Both the position numbers and the translations under genes were made by a program. Of a stretch of DNA of 64,000 bases, positions 11,460-22,082 are shown in pieces. Source of the stretch: Eleusine coracana subsp. coracana (Eukaryota > Streptophyta > Magnoliopsida > Poales > Poaceae); NCBI GenBank assembly GCA_032690845.1, contig CM064427.1:21983164-22047163 (forward strand). The letters run 5' to 3'. The notes beneath the pieces are model-generated. The model was not told the origin of the DNA, did no database searches, and saw only the letters and a list, made by a program, of their open reading frames with translations. Position 1 is the stretch's first letter; every line of letters begins with the position of its first letter.

Positions 11460-11905
11460 CAACATATTTGCCGTGTGTCACAGGCACACGGCAAAAGCCA
11501 AAATCCCCACGGTAAAGCTTTTTCCGTGCGCTGCACATGGCAAAGCGCGCACGACAAAAATACTGTCGGCAGAGGTGCCTTTGCAGTGTGCTTTCCCTCG
11601 GACACACGATAAAAGGTTTGCCGTGTGCCACACCCGACACACGATAGAAAAAGGCCTGTGACGGTAGATTTCTCGTATGCCCGACGTTCGGCACACGGCA
11701 AAGGCCAAATTCTCTTGCCATGGGCCAAGGACCAGGCCCACGGTAAAGAGCAAGACTTTGCCGTGTGCCAAGGAAATGGCACACGACAAAGGTTCAATCT
11801 TTGCCGTGTGCCAGGGTCATGGCACACGGCAAATGTTGTTTCCAGGTTGGCAGAAACTCCCTCCTTTACCGTGTGCCATGACCAAGGCACACGGTAAAGG
11901 CTCAA
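11460..11905. repeat. Left subterminal repeat array of the CACTA element
   Basis: Many copies of TTTGCCGTGTGCC and its reverse complement GGCACACGGCAAA, often in head-to-head pairs. In En/Spm-type elements such repeats bind the element-encoded TnpA protein. Long frames across this array on both strands are artefacts of the repeats. Confidence 0.9.
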
Positions 11906-12150
11906 TAATATGTCCGCAATCCATTAAAATTAGCTGTCTCCGAACCAAAAAAATAACCAATATTCAACATATATGATCACAACAATTCAAATATCATCAC
12001 AGGCATCGCATCCAAATATGATCCCAGAGATTCTCAACACAAATGTTTTATAATAACCATTATATAGGAGGTTCAGAAACATAACAATCATTCACATGAT
12101 ATCTCAGACAGTTCATAAACTCAAACAAGAAAAATATTAAGATAGAAAAT

Positions 12151-12873
12151 TCACTGACGACGAAAGCCTTGCCCACCAGCTGGCGACAAGTCCTCATCTT
12201 GATTCCCCTCACGCCATTGACTCCATGCAGTCGATCCCGCCGATTGATTCTGCACAAATAAGAGATGTTGATTACTGATTAGTCTTTCAATATGTGAATG
12301 CTCTAATATCCTAAGTAAGTCTCTAGTATTGAGTTTGGTTATTATAATAAATGCTCTATAATGGACAAAATAGAAACTAAAACGTTCATACTCACAGGAG
12401 TACTAGCCGGAGTAGTGGCTGAGGAGGTAGAGCAAACGACGGTATCAGCGGCAAGGCTGTACCTAAAATCTGGCCAACTGATGCCATCCATTGAGTCAAT
12501 TGCTGCTGTTGGTGCTTGAGCCTCCTCCCGAAATCCTGTTCTATGTCCTCCCTTGCCTTCCTCTCTGCAGCGAGCTGGGCATGTAACATTTGATCTCATT
12601 ATTGCAATGCAAAAAAGTCATGTGCCAAACTAGTAAATCAACGATGAATATAACTGAAATTACCTGAAATGCCTCCACCTAGGACTGTGTAGTGTTCGGT
12701 CGAGGGCGTATAGCTGGGCTTGAGCTCGTGCTCCTTGCTCGTATCGCGGAGAGAGTGGGCATAGTCGCCGTGTCGAGCGTGCCTTCTCCAATCCTCACGG
12801 CTCGATGGCCGAGTTTCACATTCACCAAATTCAGAGAAAAAATGATGTCATGAATTTTGTTTCTAATAGGCAT
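12151..12873 (-). pseudogene. CACTA TnpA-like protein, C-terminal exons
   Basis: Minus-strand exons can be outlined. The last exon 12151-12249 ends in DEDLSPAGGQGFRRQ and a TGA. The preceding exon (about 12396-12590) encodes a Gln-rich amphipathic stretch, AERKAREDIEQDFGRRLKHQ then QQQQ and MASVGQ, followed by a Pro/Leu tail; its GTGAGT donor lies at 12391-12395. A further exon ends near 12664. This layout matches C-termini of grass CACTA TnpA proteins (Ptta/En-Spm transposase family), which bind subterminal repeats. The DNA-binding N-terminal part is missing or unrecognisable, and a stop interrupts the 12679-12873 exon. Confidence 0.6.
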
Positions 12874-13262
12874 GCAAACTATATGACATTAATTGGTTAT
12901 TTCCACCGGAAGTAAACACCAAGAGTGCAGGCATGAATTAATCAAGAGTACAAGCAATGAGAAACAGCAAATATATGTATAGGATAAAATGTTTCATATG
13001 AGATACCAGTAAATTCATAAAGTTACGGTTTTTTCCTTTTGAATCAAGGAGCTTCTACACTAATATTATCCTAGTAGGTAACATAGTGTATTTGCCCGTG
13101 TACTGGAAGCTAGGTTAGCACACATGTTAGAATCTTACCGGAGTAACGACGCTCACGCCGCCTGAGAGGATCTTGACCAACACACACGCAATCTGCTACT
13201 GCTAATTCTAGCGAATCAACTAAGGAAAGCAAATGCTAAAATCAGGGGCATAAGGTTTAGTC

Positions 13263-13835
13263 CTACAATGACATATCGCCATACCTTAAAGAGGGCTCGG
13301 GGCGCCGTGGGTCAGGGGTGCCGGGAGCTGTGGGCGTGGCGGAGGCGCTGGACGTCGGGCCGGGTGGGGGTCGTCTGGGGCGGGAGCCGAGGGCCGGGGC
13401 GGGAGCCGAGGTCAATGGAGGCGCTGGACGTCGGGCCGGATGGGGGTCGTCTGGGGCGGGTGCCGGGGCTAGGACAGAAGCCGAGGTCGACGGTGGCGCG
13501 GGTGGAGGAGGCTCCGGGCATCGGAGGCGGGCGCCAGTGTCGGGTGCTCTATGGTCAATGGGGGCGATGAGATCGACGGTGCAGGGAGGCGGCAGCGAAC
13601 ATGGCGGGAGCTCAGGGCCCGGGGAGAGGAGGGCGAAGGCGCGGCGGGTCGTAGGGAAGCGGTGCCCGACGGTAGCGGGGGAGTGGCGGCCGCCAGCGGC
13701 GAGGAGAGGCGGGCGAAGGTGCGGGGGAGCGATGGTCGGGGGGGGGGGGGGGGGAAGGCGGGCTAAGGCGTGAGGCGTGATTGCCGACGGCGGTGGGGAG
13801 AGGGGCATCCCCGATTGGAAATTTGGACAAGGCAA
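13263..13835 (-). CDS. Proline-rich ORF at the 5' side of the CACTA TnpA remnant
   Basis: A 190-codon minus-strand frame, extremely rich in Pro, Ala and Arg, in a GC-rich block that contains two imperfect repeats of GACGTCGGGCCGG. It sits where the first exon of TnpA would lie and may be that exon or merely GC-rich leader sequence. The opposite strand is equally open, as expected for low-complexity GC-rich DNA, so coding is uncertain. Confidence 0.25.
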   Translation of the reverse strand: MPCPNFQSGMPLSPPPSAITPHALARLPPPPPPTIAPPHLRPPLLAAGGRHSPATVGHRFPTTRRAFALLSPGPELPPCSLPPPCTVDLIAPIDHRAPDTGARLRCPEPPPPAPPSTSASVLAPAPAPDDPHPARRPAPPLTSAPAPALGSRPRRPPPGPTSSASATPTAPGTPDPRRPEPSLRYGDMSL

Positions 13836-13877
13836 AAATGGGCAAGTCCCATATCCAATCGGGGATAACTACTCGAC

Positions 13878-14010
13878 CTTTGCCGTGTGCCATGCGCGGG
13901 ACACACGGCAAAGGCTGTTGCCCCATGCCATTTGCTGTGTGCCCACTAGTCCCACACGACAAAAGAAGGCTTTGTCGTGTACCACCTCACAAAGCACACA
14001 ACAAACATTT
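13878..14010. repeat. Inner block of CACTA subterminal repeats
   Basis: Contains TTTGCCGTGTGCC, ACACACGGCAAAGG and degraded derivatives (TTTGTCGTGTACC). It is the inner part of the right-hand subterminal region, now separated from the rest (21704-22075) by the Sirevirus. Confidence 0.75.
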
Positions 14011-14768
14011 ATCTGTTTTATTTTAAAATTGAGAAACCATGTGGATATGTGCCATGGTTTGCAATATGTGATGAGTAACTGATATTGGTTGAGTTGGTGT
14101 TTGAGTTGAAATGCAGGAATATGGGGATTGCATGAGTTTATGCATGTCATGATTTTGACTAATCGGAGTTGGTGATGATGTTGGAGAGTTTGCAGGAGAT
14201 GGGAAATGTGTTTGCTTGTCTCATGATGTATATGTCGCTGGAGTCAACTTGGCGGTCAACGACGAGAGGATCGAGCACAGGTAGGAGACCTGGGGTCGGA
14301 CGATTGGGAGGTCGGATAAAGTCAAGGGTGATCCACACCGTACACGTGGAGAGGCAAGAAGTATGGATAGTATTACGGTTGAGCGTCAAAACTATGGGTG
14401 GTGATCAAGACGACGGGGTTGACCAAGTCAAAGGTGATCGGGCGTCGGTGCAAGTAGAGGCTTCCAATGGACCGGAGGCAGGAGAGACTTGTCGACGAGG
14501 AGGATCACCGGAAGAGGTGACACGCATCAAGATCAAGAAGTCGTACTTTAAGAAGCGTGCAAGGCGGTTTTCCGGTTTGGGCCTCAAAACCGGTGGCGGT
14601 GATTGGAGGTGCCCGTGGCACCATCGCGGAGCTTGCGTCGAGGTGAAGCAAAGTTGTGAAGGGCTCGACGGCGTTCGAGCGAAGTTAAAAGAGTTGGACG
14701 ATTTTGCCCCTGGTAATAGATGGCAATGAGTTATAGGTCAAGGGTACAGTTGTCTTGGACCCTAGGCC

Positions 14769-14775
14769 TATATAA
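14769..14775 (+). promoter_or_regulatory. TATA box of the Sirevirus LTR
   Basis: TATATAA in the context GGCCTATATAAGGAG, followed by a purine-rich leader. Likely the core promoter for the genomic transcript. Confidence 0.6.
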
Positions 14776-15407
14776 GGAGAGGTGTGGCTAGTGGGAGAGG
14801 TGCCTCTTCCCATTAGCCTTGTCTTAGATGTTCATTCAAAGTGCTAGGAGAGGTCTTCATGTAATAGAGGAGAGGAGAGGGTGTGTGAGAGACATCTCTT
14901 TCTCTTCCAAATAGTGGGAGGAAGAGGGTGGCTTCCTAGCCTTGTATCCATGGATCTTGTAAGCATGTTTCTATGACATGAGAAGTATTTTCGTGCTCGA
15001 GATCTTCCTCTCTCCCTAAATCCCTAATTTCTCTTTTTCTCTATTTTCGGAGCTATTTTCATGGGAGTTTTTTATCTCCTTTTTGGGCAAGCTTTTGGGA
15101 CGGATTTTGTGGGAAACTTGGTGCTATGATGAGCTAGAACTAATCCCCATAGGTCCTTGACCGAATCCATGGCTCTAGCATCTTTGATTTAAAGGATTTC
15201 TCAAGTTTTTCTTTTTTGGTATTCTTGGCACAAGATCTGAAATTCGTGATGATTCCTTGAGCCAATTGAGTGGATCTTCTAGGATTAGGTCGTGATGTGT
15301 TGAGGATTCACTGGTCCAAAAATTGCATCATTTGGAGTTCATTTGATTAGGTTTTGGTCAAGTTTTTGCCTAATCCCGAAACCTTTTTCTGTTTTGTCAA
15401 GGTCGAC

Positions 15408-15625
15408 TGGCACTGCCGACGACCAGGATCGGCACTGTCGGTGGGTCAGAACTCGGATTGGCACTGCCAATGCCACGATCGGCACTGTCGGTTGCTTGAG
15501 TCCGAACCTCGCACCGGCACTGCCGATGTGCTCTGTTAGCTACTTCTGAGAACCCCGCACCGGCACTGTCGATGGGCTTTTCCGGCACTGCCGATGGTGC
15601 CAACCGGCACTGCTGATGGTAGTCT
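15408..15625. repeat. Array of GGCACTGCCGA near-palindromes in the Sirevirus LTR
   Basis: About ten irregularly spaced variants of CGGCACTGCCGATGG or its derivatives (GGCACTGTCGG, GGCACTGCTGATGG). Repeated palindromic motifs in LTRs are a described property of Sireviruses. Confidence 0.8.
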
Positions 15626-15842
15626 AGTTTCACACTATTTTGAGTGTTTTCAGTTCTCCTTTGTTTTCGCTGTGTTCCGCTGCTGTTGTTGATCACTCCT
15701 AGGGTTAGCATATCACCAGTTGGTGTGTGTAGCCTTGGTGATCGATTAGCTTGGGTTGTAATTAGGACATAGGCCAAGTTCTTGTGAAGAATTTTAATTG
15801 GCTCCCATTCACCCCCCTGTGGTCTCCTTCTTGGTCCTTCAG

Positions 15843-15857
15843 TTGGTATTAAAGCCA
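15843..15857 (+). promoter_or_regulatory. Primer-binding site of the Sirevirus
   Basis: TTGGTATTAAAGCCA is a mutated form of the TGGTATCAGAGCC initiator-tRNA-Met PBS. It lies 1 base after the LTR end. Confidence 0.65.
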
Positions 15858-15904
15858 ATTTGATCACTAGTTGACCTTCACCGGCTTTGTGATCTGAAGG
15901 CAAC

Positions 15905-17980
15905 ATGGAAAAGCGTGCACTCAAGCTTTGGATGTTCGATTGAGAGGACTTTCCCTACTTGAAGTCACGGACCAAGGCTTATCTCTTAAGCCAAGGACGT
16001 GCAATTTGGGAGATCGGGGAGCAGGACTATGCCATACCGAACGACCTCAACACCGCATCAGTAGATGAGTTAACCAGGTATGAAAACAACTCCAAAGCTG
16101 TTACTATCCTACTTTCTGCTCTGGGTAGGAATGAACATGACCGTGTTGCTCATCTTGATACTTTACATGCCATTTGGGCAAAGCTTTGCAAGTACCATGA
16201 GGGTATCAATCAAGTCAAGTCTATGCGTAAGGATTCTTACAATAGACAGTACCAAACCTTTACACAAAAACCTGGTGAGTCACTAGATGACACTTTTTGT
16301 AGGTTTGAGGCCATTGTGTGCAACTTGCGGGCTTGTGGTAACCTTGTGTATAGTGATAATGATAGAGCTAAGCAATTGCCATATTCACTTGATGAAAATG
16401 CTTGGGGGTTTAAGATTGCTGCACTAGAAGAAACTACTGATTTTAATACCCTGGACTGTGAGTAGCTGTATAGCAAGCTAAAATCTCATGAAATGTTTAG
16501 GAAGTCTCGTCCTAATCTTGCTAATCCTGCTTCCAGCATGGCTTTGCTTTCTAGCTCTCAGAAGGGTAGTCACAGTGGTGCTTCCTATAGAACTAACCCC
16601 TCACTTGACAAGTCTTCTTTGAAGTTTGCTTTATCTTCTCTTGTTGTAGCATCTGATGAACAGATAGAGTGCATTCTTGACGAGGAGCTGTCCTTGCTCA
16701 CAAGGAAGTTTAGAAAGTTCTAGAACAACCGGAAGGAGAGAAGAGGAGGTGGTTCAAGAACCTGCTTCGAGTGTGGTGACCCTGGACACTTCATTGCTGA
16801 CTATCCCAAGAAGAAGAAGAAGGTCGGGTACCACAATAACAACAATGAAGATTTCAAGAAGAAGAAGAACCGCTTTTACAAGAAAGACAAGAACTCCAAG
16901 AAGTTCGCCAAGGCCATTGCACGCGCCTGCGTTGCCGCCTTGAGCGATGTCGACCTCACATCAAGTGAAGGCCTTACAAGCTTGGAGGAGGAGGTTGAGA
17001 AGCCACGAGTCAAGAGGAAGGACGACTTCACCGGGTTTTGCTTCATGGCAAAGAACGACCACGACATCGACTCTGGCTTCGACTCTGACACAAGCGAGGT
17101 ACCTCCCACTCTTGATGAGCTCTCTTCTAAACTTGATCATTTGCGTGATATTTTGCTCATGCAAGATGATAAGCTTCGCAGCGCTGTACGTGAGAGTAGA
17201 GAGCTTAAGTTTAAGTTGGACAGTGCTGAGTATGAAATCACTTCGCTTAGGTCTAAGCTTGCAAAAGATGACATTGCTGTTGAGTGTGAGTCTTGTCAAG
17301 TTGTGATGAATGATCTTGCACAGAGGGAAAGTGTGCATGCTCAAGTTGCCAGTCAGCTTGAGAATGCCCTTAAAGAGCTTGATGAATTCGAAGTTAGACC
17401 AGCTCTTTTGGGTGCATGTCAGAAGTGCCCCAAGCTCACTAATGAGTTAGAAGCTCAAACCCTCAAAGTCAAAGAGCTTGAATCCAAGCTGCTAGATGAG
17501 ACTCGCTCTAAAGTTCTCCCACCACCATGTGTAGTATGTGGCTCTCTTAAGGATAAGCTTGCAATCACTAGAGAGGAAAACAAAATCCTAACCCAAGAAA
17601 ATGACTATCTCATCTCTCGTCTCCAAAGAACCCTAGTGAGTGAGGAGAAGATTGAGAGTGACTTGGCAAGAGTTAAAGAAAGTGCCAGTAGGTCAACCTA
17701 CAACTTGGGTTTGGGATTTGAGAGGTGTGACAAGAAGAGTGAGAATGTGGGTATGTTTGTGCCTAGCTCTAGCTACAAGGATGAGGAACAATCCATCAAA
17801 CCCACTAACACATACTATCCACCTAACCCCAATCCTTCCTTCAACCCAAAGCAAGCCGAGAAGCCAAAACCGAAACCCACCGTGCAAGCTAAGCCTAAAC
17901 ATGAGAGTGTCTACATTTGCATGTTCTATGGTCGTAAGGGTCACTTGGATGAGTACTATTATAGGCGTAAGAGAATTTAG
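15905..17980 (+). pseudogene. Sirevirus gag with coiled-coil extension, broken
   Basis: One frame runs from an ATG at 15905 through stops at 15941 (TGA), 16463 (TAG) and 16721 (TAG). The first part is a copia gag (UBN2-like) domain with conserved YLLSQGRAIWE and LDTLHAIWAKL. A zinc knuckle at about 16765-16810 reads CFECGDPGHFIADY, so its last Cys is Tyr. A long coiled-coil region follows (17100-17650; repeated Leu/Lys/Glu heptads and paired CxxC motifs), as in Sirevirus gag. A second knuckle, CMFYGRKGHLDEYYY near 17915-17960, has lost two Cys. Gag would form the virus-like particle; this copy cannot be translated intact. Confidence 0.75.
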
Positions 17981-19428
17981 AGGATGCAAGCTGAGTTAAC
18001 TAGGAATGTGCATCATGATGATTTTGTTGGTTTTCAGCCTCGCTCTTTTTCTCGTGCCTATCGTGGACAGGGTCATTCCTTATATGGTTTTGATTCACGA
18101 AACAGAGGCTTTGCTCAATAGCGCTTTGGCGCCCCACGTTTTCCCCATCGTGGTGAGCGTCGCTCGCGTGGATTTGGCTTTCACGCAGATAATTTCTATC
18201 CTCACAACCCTAGGTTTGAGTCGAGACACTTTGACACGCCACGCTTTCCCCATCGTGGTACTCGTTCCACATGTTCGACTGGTAATGTGCAAAGAACTGT
18301 GATAACCCCTGCAGGTCGTGTGATTTAGTGCTAGCTTTCCAAGAGTTTTCTTTCTAACCCCAGCACAGAGTCATCGGTCTTTCCTTCTCGTTCTTCGCAG
18401 ACAGCAGGTGGAGGCTTGGAGAACAAATGGTTGATGAACTCTGGGTGTTCGCACCACATGATCGAAGATGCAAAGTGGTTCTCTAGCCTCACTCCCTTGA
18501 AGCGCCGGGAATATGTGACTTTGGAGATGACAAGAGAGGGAGAGTGAAGGCAAGAGACATGGTAAAGGTAAATGAAAAATTCACTCTCAAGGATGTTGGT
18601 TTGGTTGAGCATCTCAAATACAATCTCCTCTTTGTCTCTCAGTTGCTTGATGTTGGTTTGGAAGTGCGCTTTAAGAAAAATGCTTCTTGTGTTCTTGATT
18701 CGAATGGCTCTTTGGTTTGTGGGATTTCTAGCATTAGGAAAGTTTTTCAGGCTGATTTTTCTGGTTCTCCTGGTTCTCACAAGTGCTTGTTTGCTCAATC
18801 TTCTTCTGAGCTCTGGAAATGGCATAGGAGACTAGGTCACATGAGCTTTGACTTGCTTTGTCGCTTGAGTGGCCTAGGTTTGATCCGAGGATTGCCTAAG
18901 CACAAATTTGATAAGGATTTGGTTTGTGCTCCTTGTCGTCATGGGAAAATGATTGTCGCTTCTCATCCACCAATCAATTTGGTGATGACTCAACGCCCTA
19001 GAGAGCTGCTTCATATGGACACTGTTTGTCCTTCTTGGGTTCGTTTGGCAGGTGGGAAGTGGTATGTTCTTGTGATTGTTGATGACTACTCTTGCTACTC
19101 TTGGGTTTACTTTCTTGAAAGCAAGGATGAAGTGTTTCATCACTTTTGGAGCTTAGCTTTTAGGTTGTTCAAGGAACTCCCTGGTGCATTACGAGCAATC
19201 CACGGTGATAATGGCACTGAGTTCAAGAAATCTTCCTTTGATGTTTTTTGCCTTGAGCATGGTATTGAGCATCAATTTTCAGCATCTCGTGTCCCTCAGC
19301 AGAATGGTGTGGTCGAAATAAAGAACAGAACCTTGGTGGAAATGGCCCGGACGATGCTCGATGAGCACAGGATTTCGAGGCGGTTCTGGGCTGAGGCCAT
19401 TAGCACTGTTTGCTATATTTCCAATTAG
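17981..19428 (+). pseudogene. Sirevirus protease and integrase region
   Basis: The frame after gag is basic and Phe/Arg-rich, then reaches the protease core at about 18428 (KWLMNSGCSHHM). The catalytic Asp of the usual D-S-G triad is Asn, which would abolish cleavage. Integrase follows in another frame (18544-19428). It has the HRRLGH...CAPC zinc-binding module (18820-18940), then the DDE core with HMDTVCP, HGDNGTEF and the Glu in NGVVEIKNRT. A TAG (19426-19428) separates it from RT in the same frame. Integrase would insert the cDNA copy; its catalytic triad is still present although the polyprotein is broken. Confidence 0.75.
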
Positions 19429-19434
19429 GTTTTC

Positions 19435-20373
19435 TTGTGCTTAATTCTTAATGTGACTTCCTATGAGTTACGCTTTGGGAGGAAGCCATCTTTTTCTCAT
19501 TTGCTCGCTTTTGTTTGCAAGTGCTTCGTTCTCAAGCATGGCAATCTTGATAAGTTTGAGTCGAGATCTTCCGATGGCATCTTTCTTCGCTACACCCTTC
19601 ATGGTCATTCTTACAGAGTTTTGAATTTAAAAACTAACACCATCGTAGAGTCCTACGATGTAACCTTTGATGAATCAAACTTTTGTGCAAGAAATATGGT
19701 TGAGACTGCAGGTAATAGGGAGATGGAGAGTATCTTTGTAGAAGAGGACCTACATGGCTTGGATGATGACGATGATGAGTCATTCCATCCCACATCCGAG
19801 CTTGTTCCTGCTGCTTCCACCACTCAAGCAGAGGGTACAGAAACTTCTACATCGACCTCAATAGCTGTTGAGCCAGCTCCAGCTATGGTTGAGGAGGAGG
19901 TACGCTCTGAGAGAAAGGCTCCTCACCACATTCAGCGTCAACATCCACCTCAACAAATGATCGGCAATCTCTATGAGAGGACAACAAGGTCAAGGTCTGC
20001 ATATATCGCCTGCTTTACTAATTCTCTCTTTGTTGCCACCTTTGAACCTCAGGATGTTGGACACGCACTATCTGATGAACATTGGGTTAATGCCACGCAT
20101 AAGGAGTTGGAAAACTTTAAGAGAGACAAAGTGTGGACCCTAGTAGAGCCTCCTGTTGGTGTCAATGTCATAGGAACCAAGTGGGTTTTCAAAAACAAGC
20201 ATAGGGAAGATGGTGAGGTTGTTAGAAACAAGGCTTGGCTTGTTGCCCAGGGTTTCAGTCAAGTGGAGGGCTTAGACTATGGGAAAACCTTTGCTCCTGT
20301 TGCACACATAGAAGCCATTAGGATCTTGCTTGCACTTGCTGCCTCTAAGGGCATTAGAGCTCAGTGCCAGTGT
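19435..20373 (+). pseudogene. Sirevirus reverse transcriptase, first part
   Basis: Continues in frame with integrase. After an acidic, Ser/Thr-rich linker the RVT_2 domain begins (VWTLVEPPVGVNVIGTKWVF, about 20130). It proceeds to KTFAPVAHIEAIRILLALAA, then stops at an insertion where the family continues with a DVKSAFLNG motif. The motif resumes at 20576 in another frame. Confidence 0.75.
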
Positions 20374-20573
20374 TATTTGTGCTAGCCCGATTTATCTTGT
20401 ATGCTTCTGCATTGCACTGCATTGCTTTGAGAATTTTTCCTAACCTTTCTATGGTTTGTATGTCCGCAGTGACTACAAGACCGAGGTAGGTTGGAAGAGA
20501 GGTGAGTCGGGTGAAAAATAGGAAAGATCATCAGTTTCGTCAGAAATTTATTGAGGCGCCTATTCACCCCCCT
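20372..20573 (+). repeat. LTR-end-like insert splitting the RT domain
   Basis: About 200 bases with no RT similarity lie between ALAASKGI and [10 protein letters not shown]. The insert ends CCTATTCACCCCCCT, which matches the 3' part of this element's own LTR end (CCCATTCACCCCCCT at about 15803-15818). It therefore looks like a fragment of a related LTR, or a filler from repair or recombination, and it breaks the reading frame. I cannot see flanking duplications. Confidence 0.5.
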
Positions 20574-20575
20574 AA

Positions 20576-21208
20576 ATGAATGTCAAAAGTGCTTTCCTAA
20601 ATGGTTTCATAGAGGAAGAGGTTTATGTGAGACAACCATCCGGCTTTGAGCACCACAAATACCCAAACCATGTGTACAAGCTTCAAAAGGCTTTGTATGG
20701 GCTAAAGCAAGCACCTAGGACATGGTATGCTAGGCTTAAGACCTTCTTGCTAGAGCACGGGTATGTCATGGGGTGTGTTGACAAAACCTTATTCACTCTA
20801 AAGCATGGTAATGACTTTTTAATGGTTCAGATTTACATGGATGATATCATCTTTGGAGGTTCCTCTTATGCTCTTGTGTCCAGATTTCAGGAAGCTATGG
20901 AAACTGAGTTTCAGATGTTGATGATGAGCGAGCTCACCTTCTTTCTTGGACTTCAAATCAAGCAGTGCGAGCAAGGCACCTTCATACATCAAGTCAAGTA
21001 CACGAAGGATCTCCTAAAGAAGTTCGACATGGTCAATGTGAAACCGTTGTCAACACCAATGTCCACAACAACGATACTTGATCCTGACGAAGACTGTGAA
21101 GCGGTGGACCAAAGGGAGTACAGGAGCATGATTGGCTCCCTCTTGTACCTGACGGCGACAAGACCCGACATACACTTTGCAGTGTGTCTTTGTGCTCACT
21201 TTCAGTTT
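20576..21208 (+). pseudogene. Sirevirus reverse transcriptase, second part, truncated
   Basis: The RT catalytic region: [34 protein letters not shown] and the YMDD box ([14 protein letters not shown], about 20830-20870). It then reads [20 protein letters not shown], the hinge before RNase H, and ends abruptly at CAHFQ. RNase H is missing. The remaining frame to 21271 is unrelated sequence. Confidence 0.8.
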
Positions 21209-21703
21209 GATTCAAAATATGAATGGTTCCTGTTCAACACTCTGATCCTTTTACGGAGATTCTGTGATTAGTGAGCAATATACATGACAACCTGTCCATA
21301 ACATTTTCTATTTTTTACCATAGACTCCACATATGATATAATGATGCCAAGACAGTTCTCATAATTTTCAAACTCTGTTTGTGTTTCAAAAAATTTAATT
21401 TCAATTCAGCCACACGGAATTGGTTATATTTCATGTACTACATGCGTGAACTTTCTTGTTATTTCGTGGATACACACTTAAATAGGAATCTTTAGCATAA
21501 AATATCATATTTGCATCCACTATATTGCATTATTCGAACCATTGCAATTCAAATTTGTTTTTTCACAAAATAATTAGAATAATGAAATAAGTTAAATAAA
21601 TATCTCAAACAAAACTAAAAATTTAAAAAATATCAATATCACATGCCATGTGATGTATGTTAACCACAAAAAAGTTGGTGCAAAAAGAAGAAGAAAAAAA
21701 AAT
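21209..21703. other. AT-rich CACTA interior resuming after the Sirevirus
   Basis: No coding features. It joins the Sirevirus break to the right subterminal repeats. Confidence 0.45.
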
Positions 21704-22075
21704 TGTTTGCCGTGTGCCGAGATGGTACACACGACAAACATTGACATGTGGCTGTCACATGCAGGCTTTGCCGTGTGTGACGGCAGGACACATGGCAAAG
21801 ACCTCCTCTTTGTCGTGTGCCAGTCAAGGTGCACACGACAAAGATTTAATGACCGTCAGCGTAGCATACTTTGCCGTATGCCTGCACGGGAACACACGAC
21901 AAACATTGACTTTGCCGTGTGCCCCCCAGAAGACACACGACAAAGGCTCTGGTTGTCGTGTGTTGAATGTTTACCATGTGCCTTATTTGTGGCACACATC
22001 ATATCGGGTGTTTGCTGTGTGTCCGACATAATGCACACGGCAAACAGCTAGGCACACGGCAAAGGAGGGCTTTTT
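21704..22075. repeat. Right subterminal repeat array of the CACTA element
   Basis: Repeated TTTGCCGTGTGCC/GCACACGACAAA words in both orientations lead into GGCACACGGCAAAGGAGGGC and the terminal TTCGTAGTG. It mirrors the left array. Confidence 0.9.
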
Positions 22076-22082
22076 CGTAGTG

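Larger units (their letters stand above)
14080..15841 (+). repeat. 5' LTR of the Sirevirus (left boundary approximate)
   Basis: The right end is placed at CTTGGTCCTTCA just before the PBS. The LTR contains a TATA box (14769-14775), the region after it, and an array of GGCACTGCCGA motifs. About 1.7 kb is long for copia but usual for Sireviruses. The left end could lie anywhere between about 14080 and 14180. Confidence 0.55.
14080..21208 (+). mobile_element. Sirevirus (Ty1/copia), 3'-truncated
   Basis: A copia element in the plus orientation. It has a long 5' LTR (ending 15841), a tRNA-Met-type PBS, a long gag with a coiled-coil extension and two zinc-knuckle-like motifs, protease, integrase and reverse transcriptase. 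The extended gag and TTCACCCCCCT-type LTR end place it in the Sirevirus lineage. The sequence stops inside the RT/RNase H junction (after [11 protein letters not shown], about 21208); RNase H, PPT and 3' LTR are absent. Its 5' boundary is approximate because there is no second LTR to compare. Confidence 0.8.
11448..22082 (-). mobile_element. CACTA (En/Spm-type) transposon, with nested Sirevirus
   Basis: The termini are CACTACGAGAAA at 11448 and TTTTTCGTAGTG ending at 22082, inverted copies of each other. The flanking 3 bases are ATG on both sides (11445-11447 and 22083-22085), the expected CACTA duplication. Both ends carry dense subterminal repeats GCCGTGTGCC/GGCACACGGC. The only element-encoded protein is a minus-strand TnpA-like remnant (12151-12873, perhaps plus 13263-13835). 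No TNP2 transposase is present. Without the Sirevirus (about 14080-21208) the element is about 3.5 kb, so it was a non-autonomous copy before it was invaded. Confidence 0.9.

Noticed and set aside
11389..11976. Several overlapping open frames on both strands (up to 151 codons)
   Set aside because: They read through the CACTA subterminal repeat array; the apparent protein repeats (CRVP, HGK) are translations of GCCGTGTGCC words.
21650..22051. Open frames of about 130 codons
   Set aside because: Same cause: right subterminal repeats of the CACTA element.
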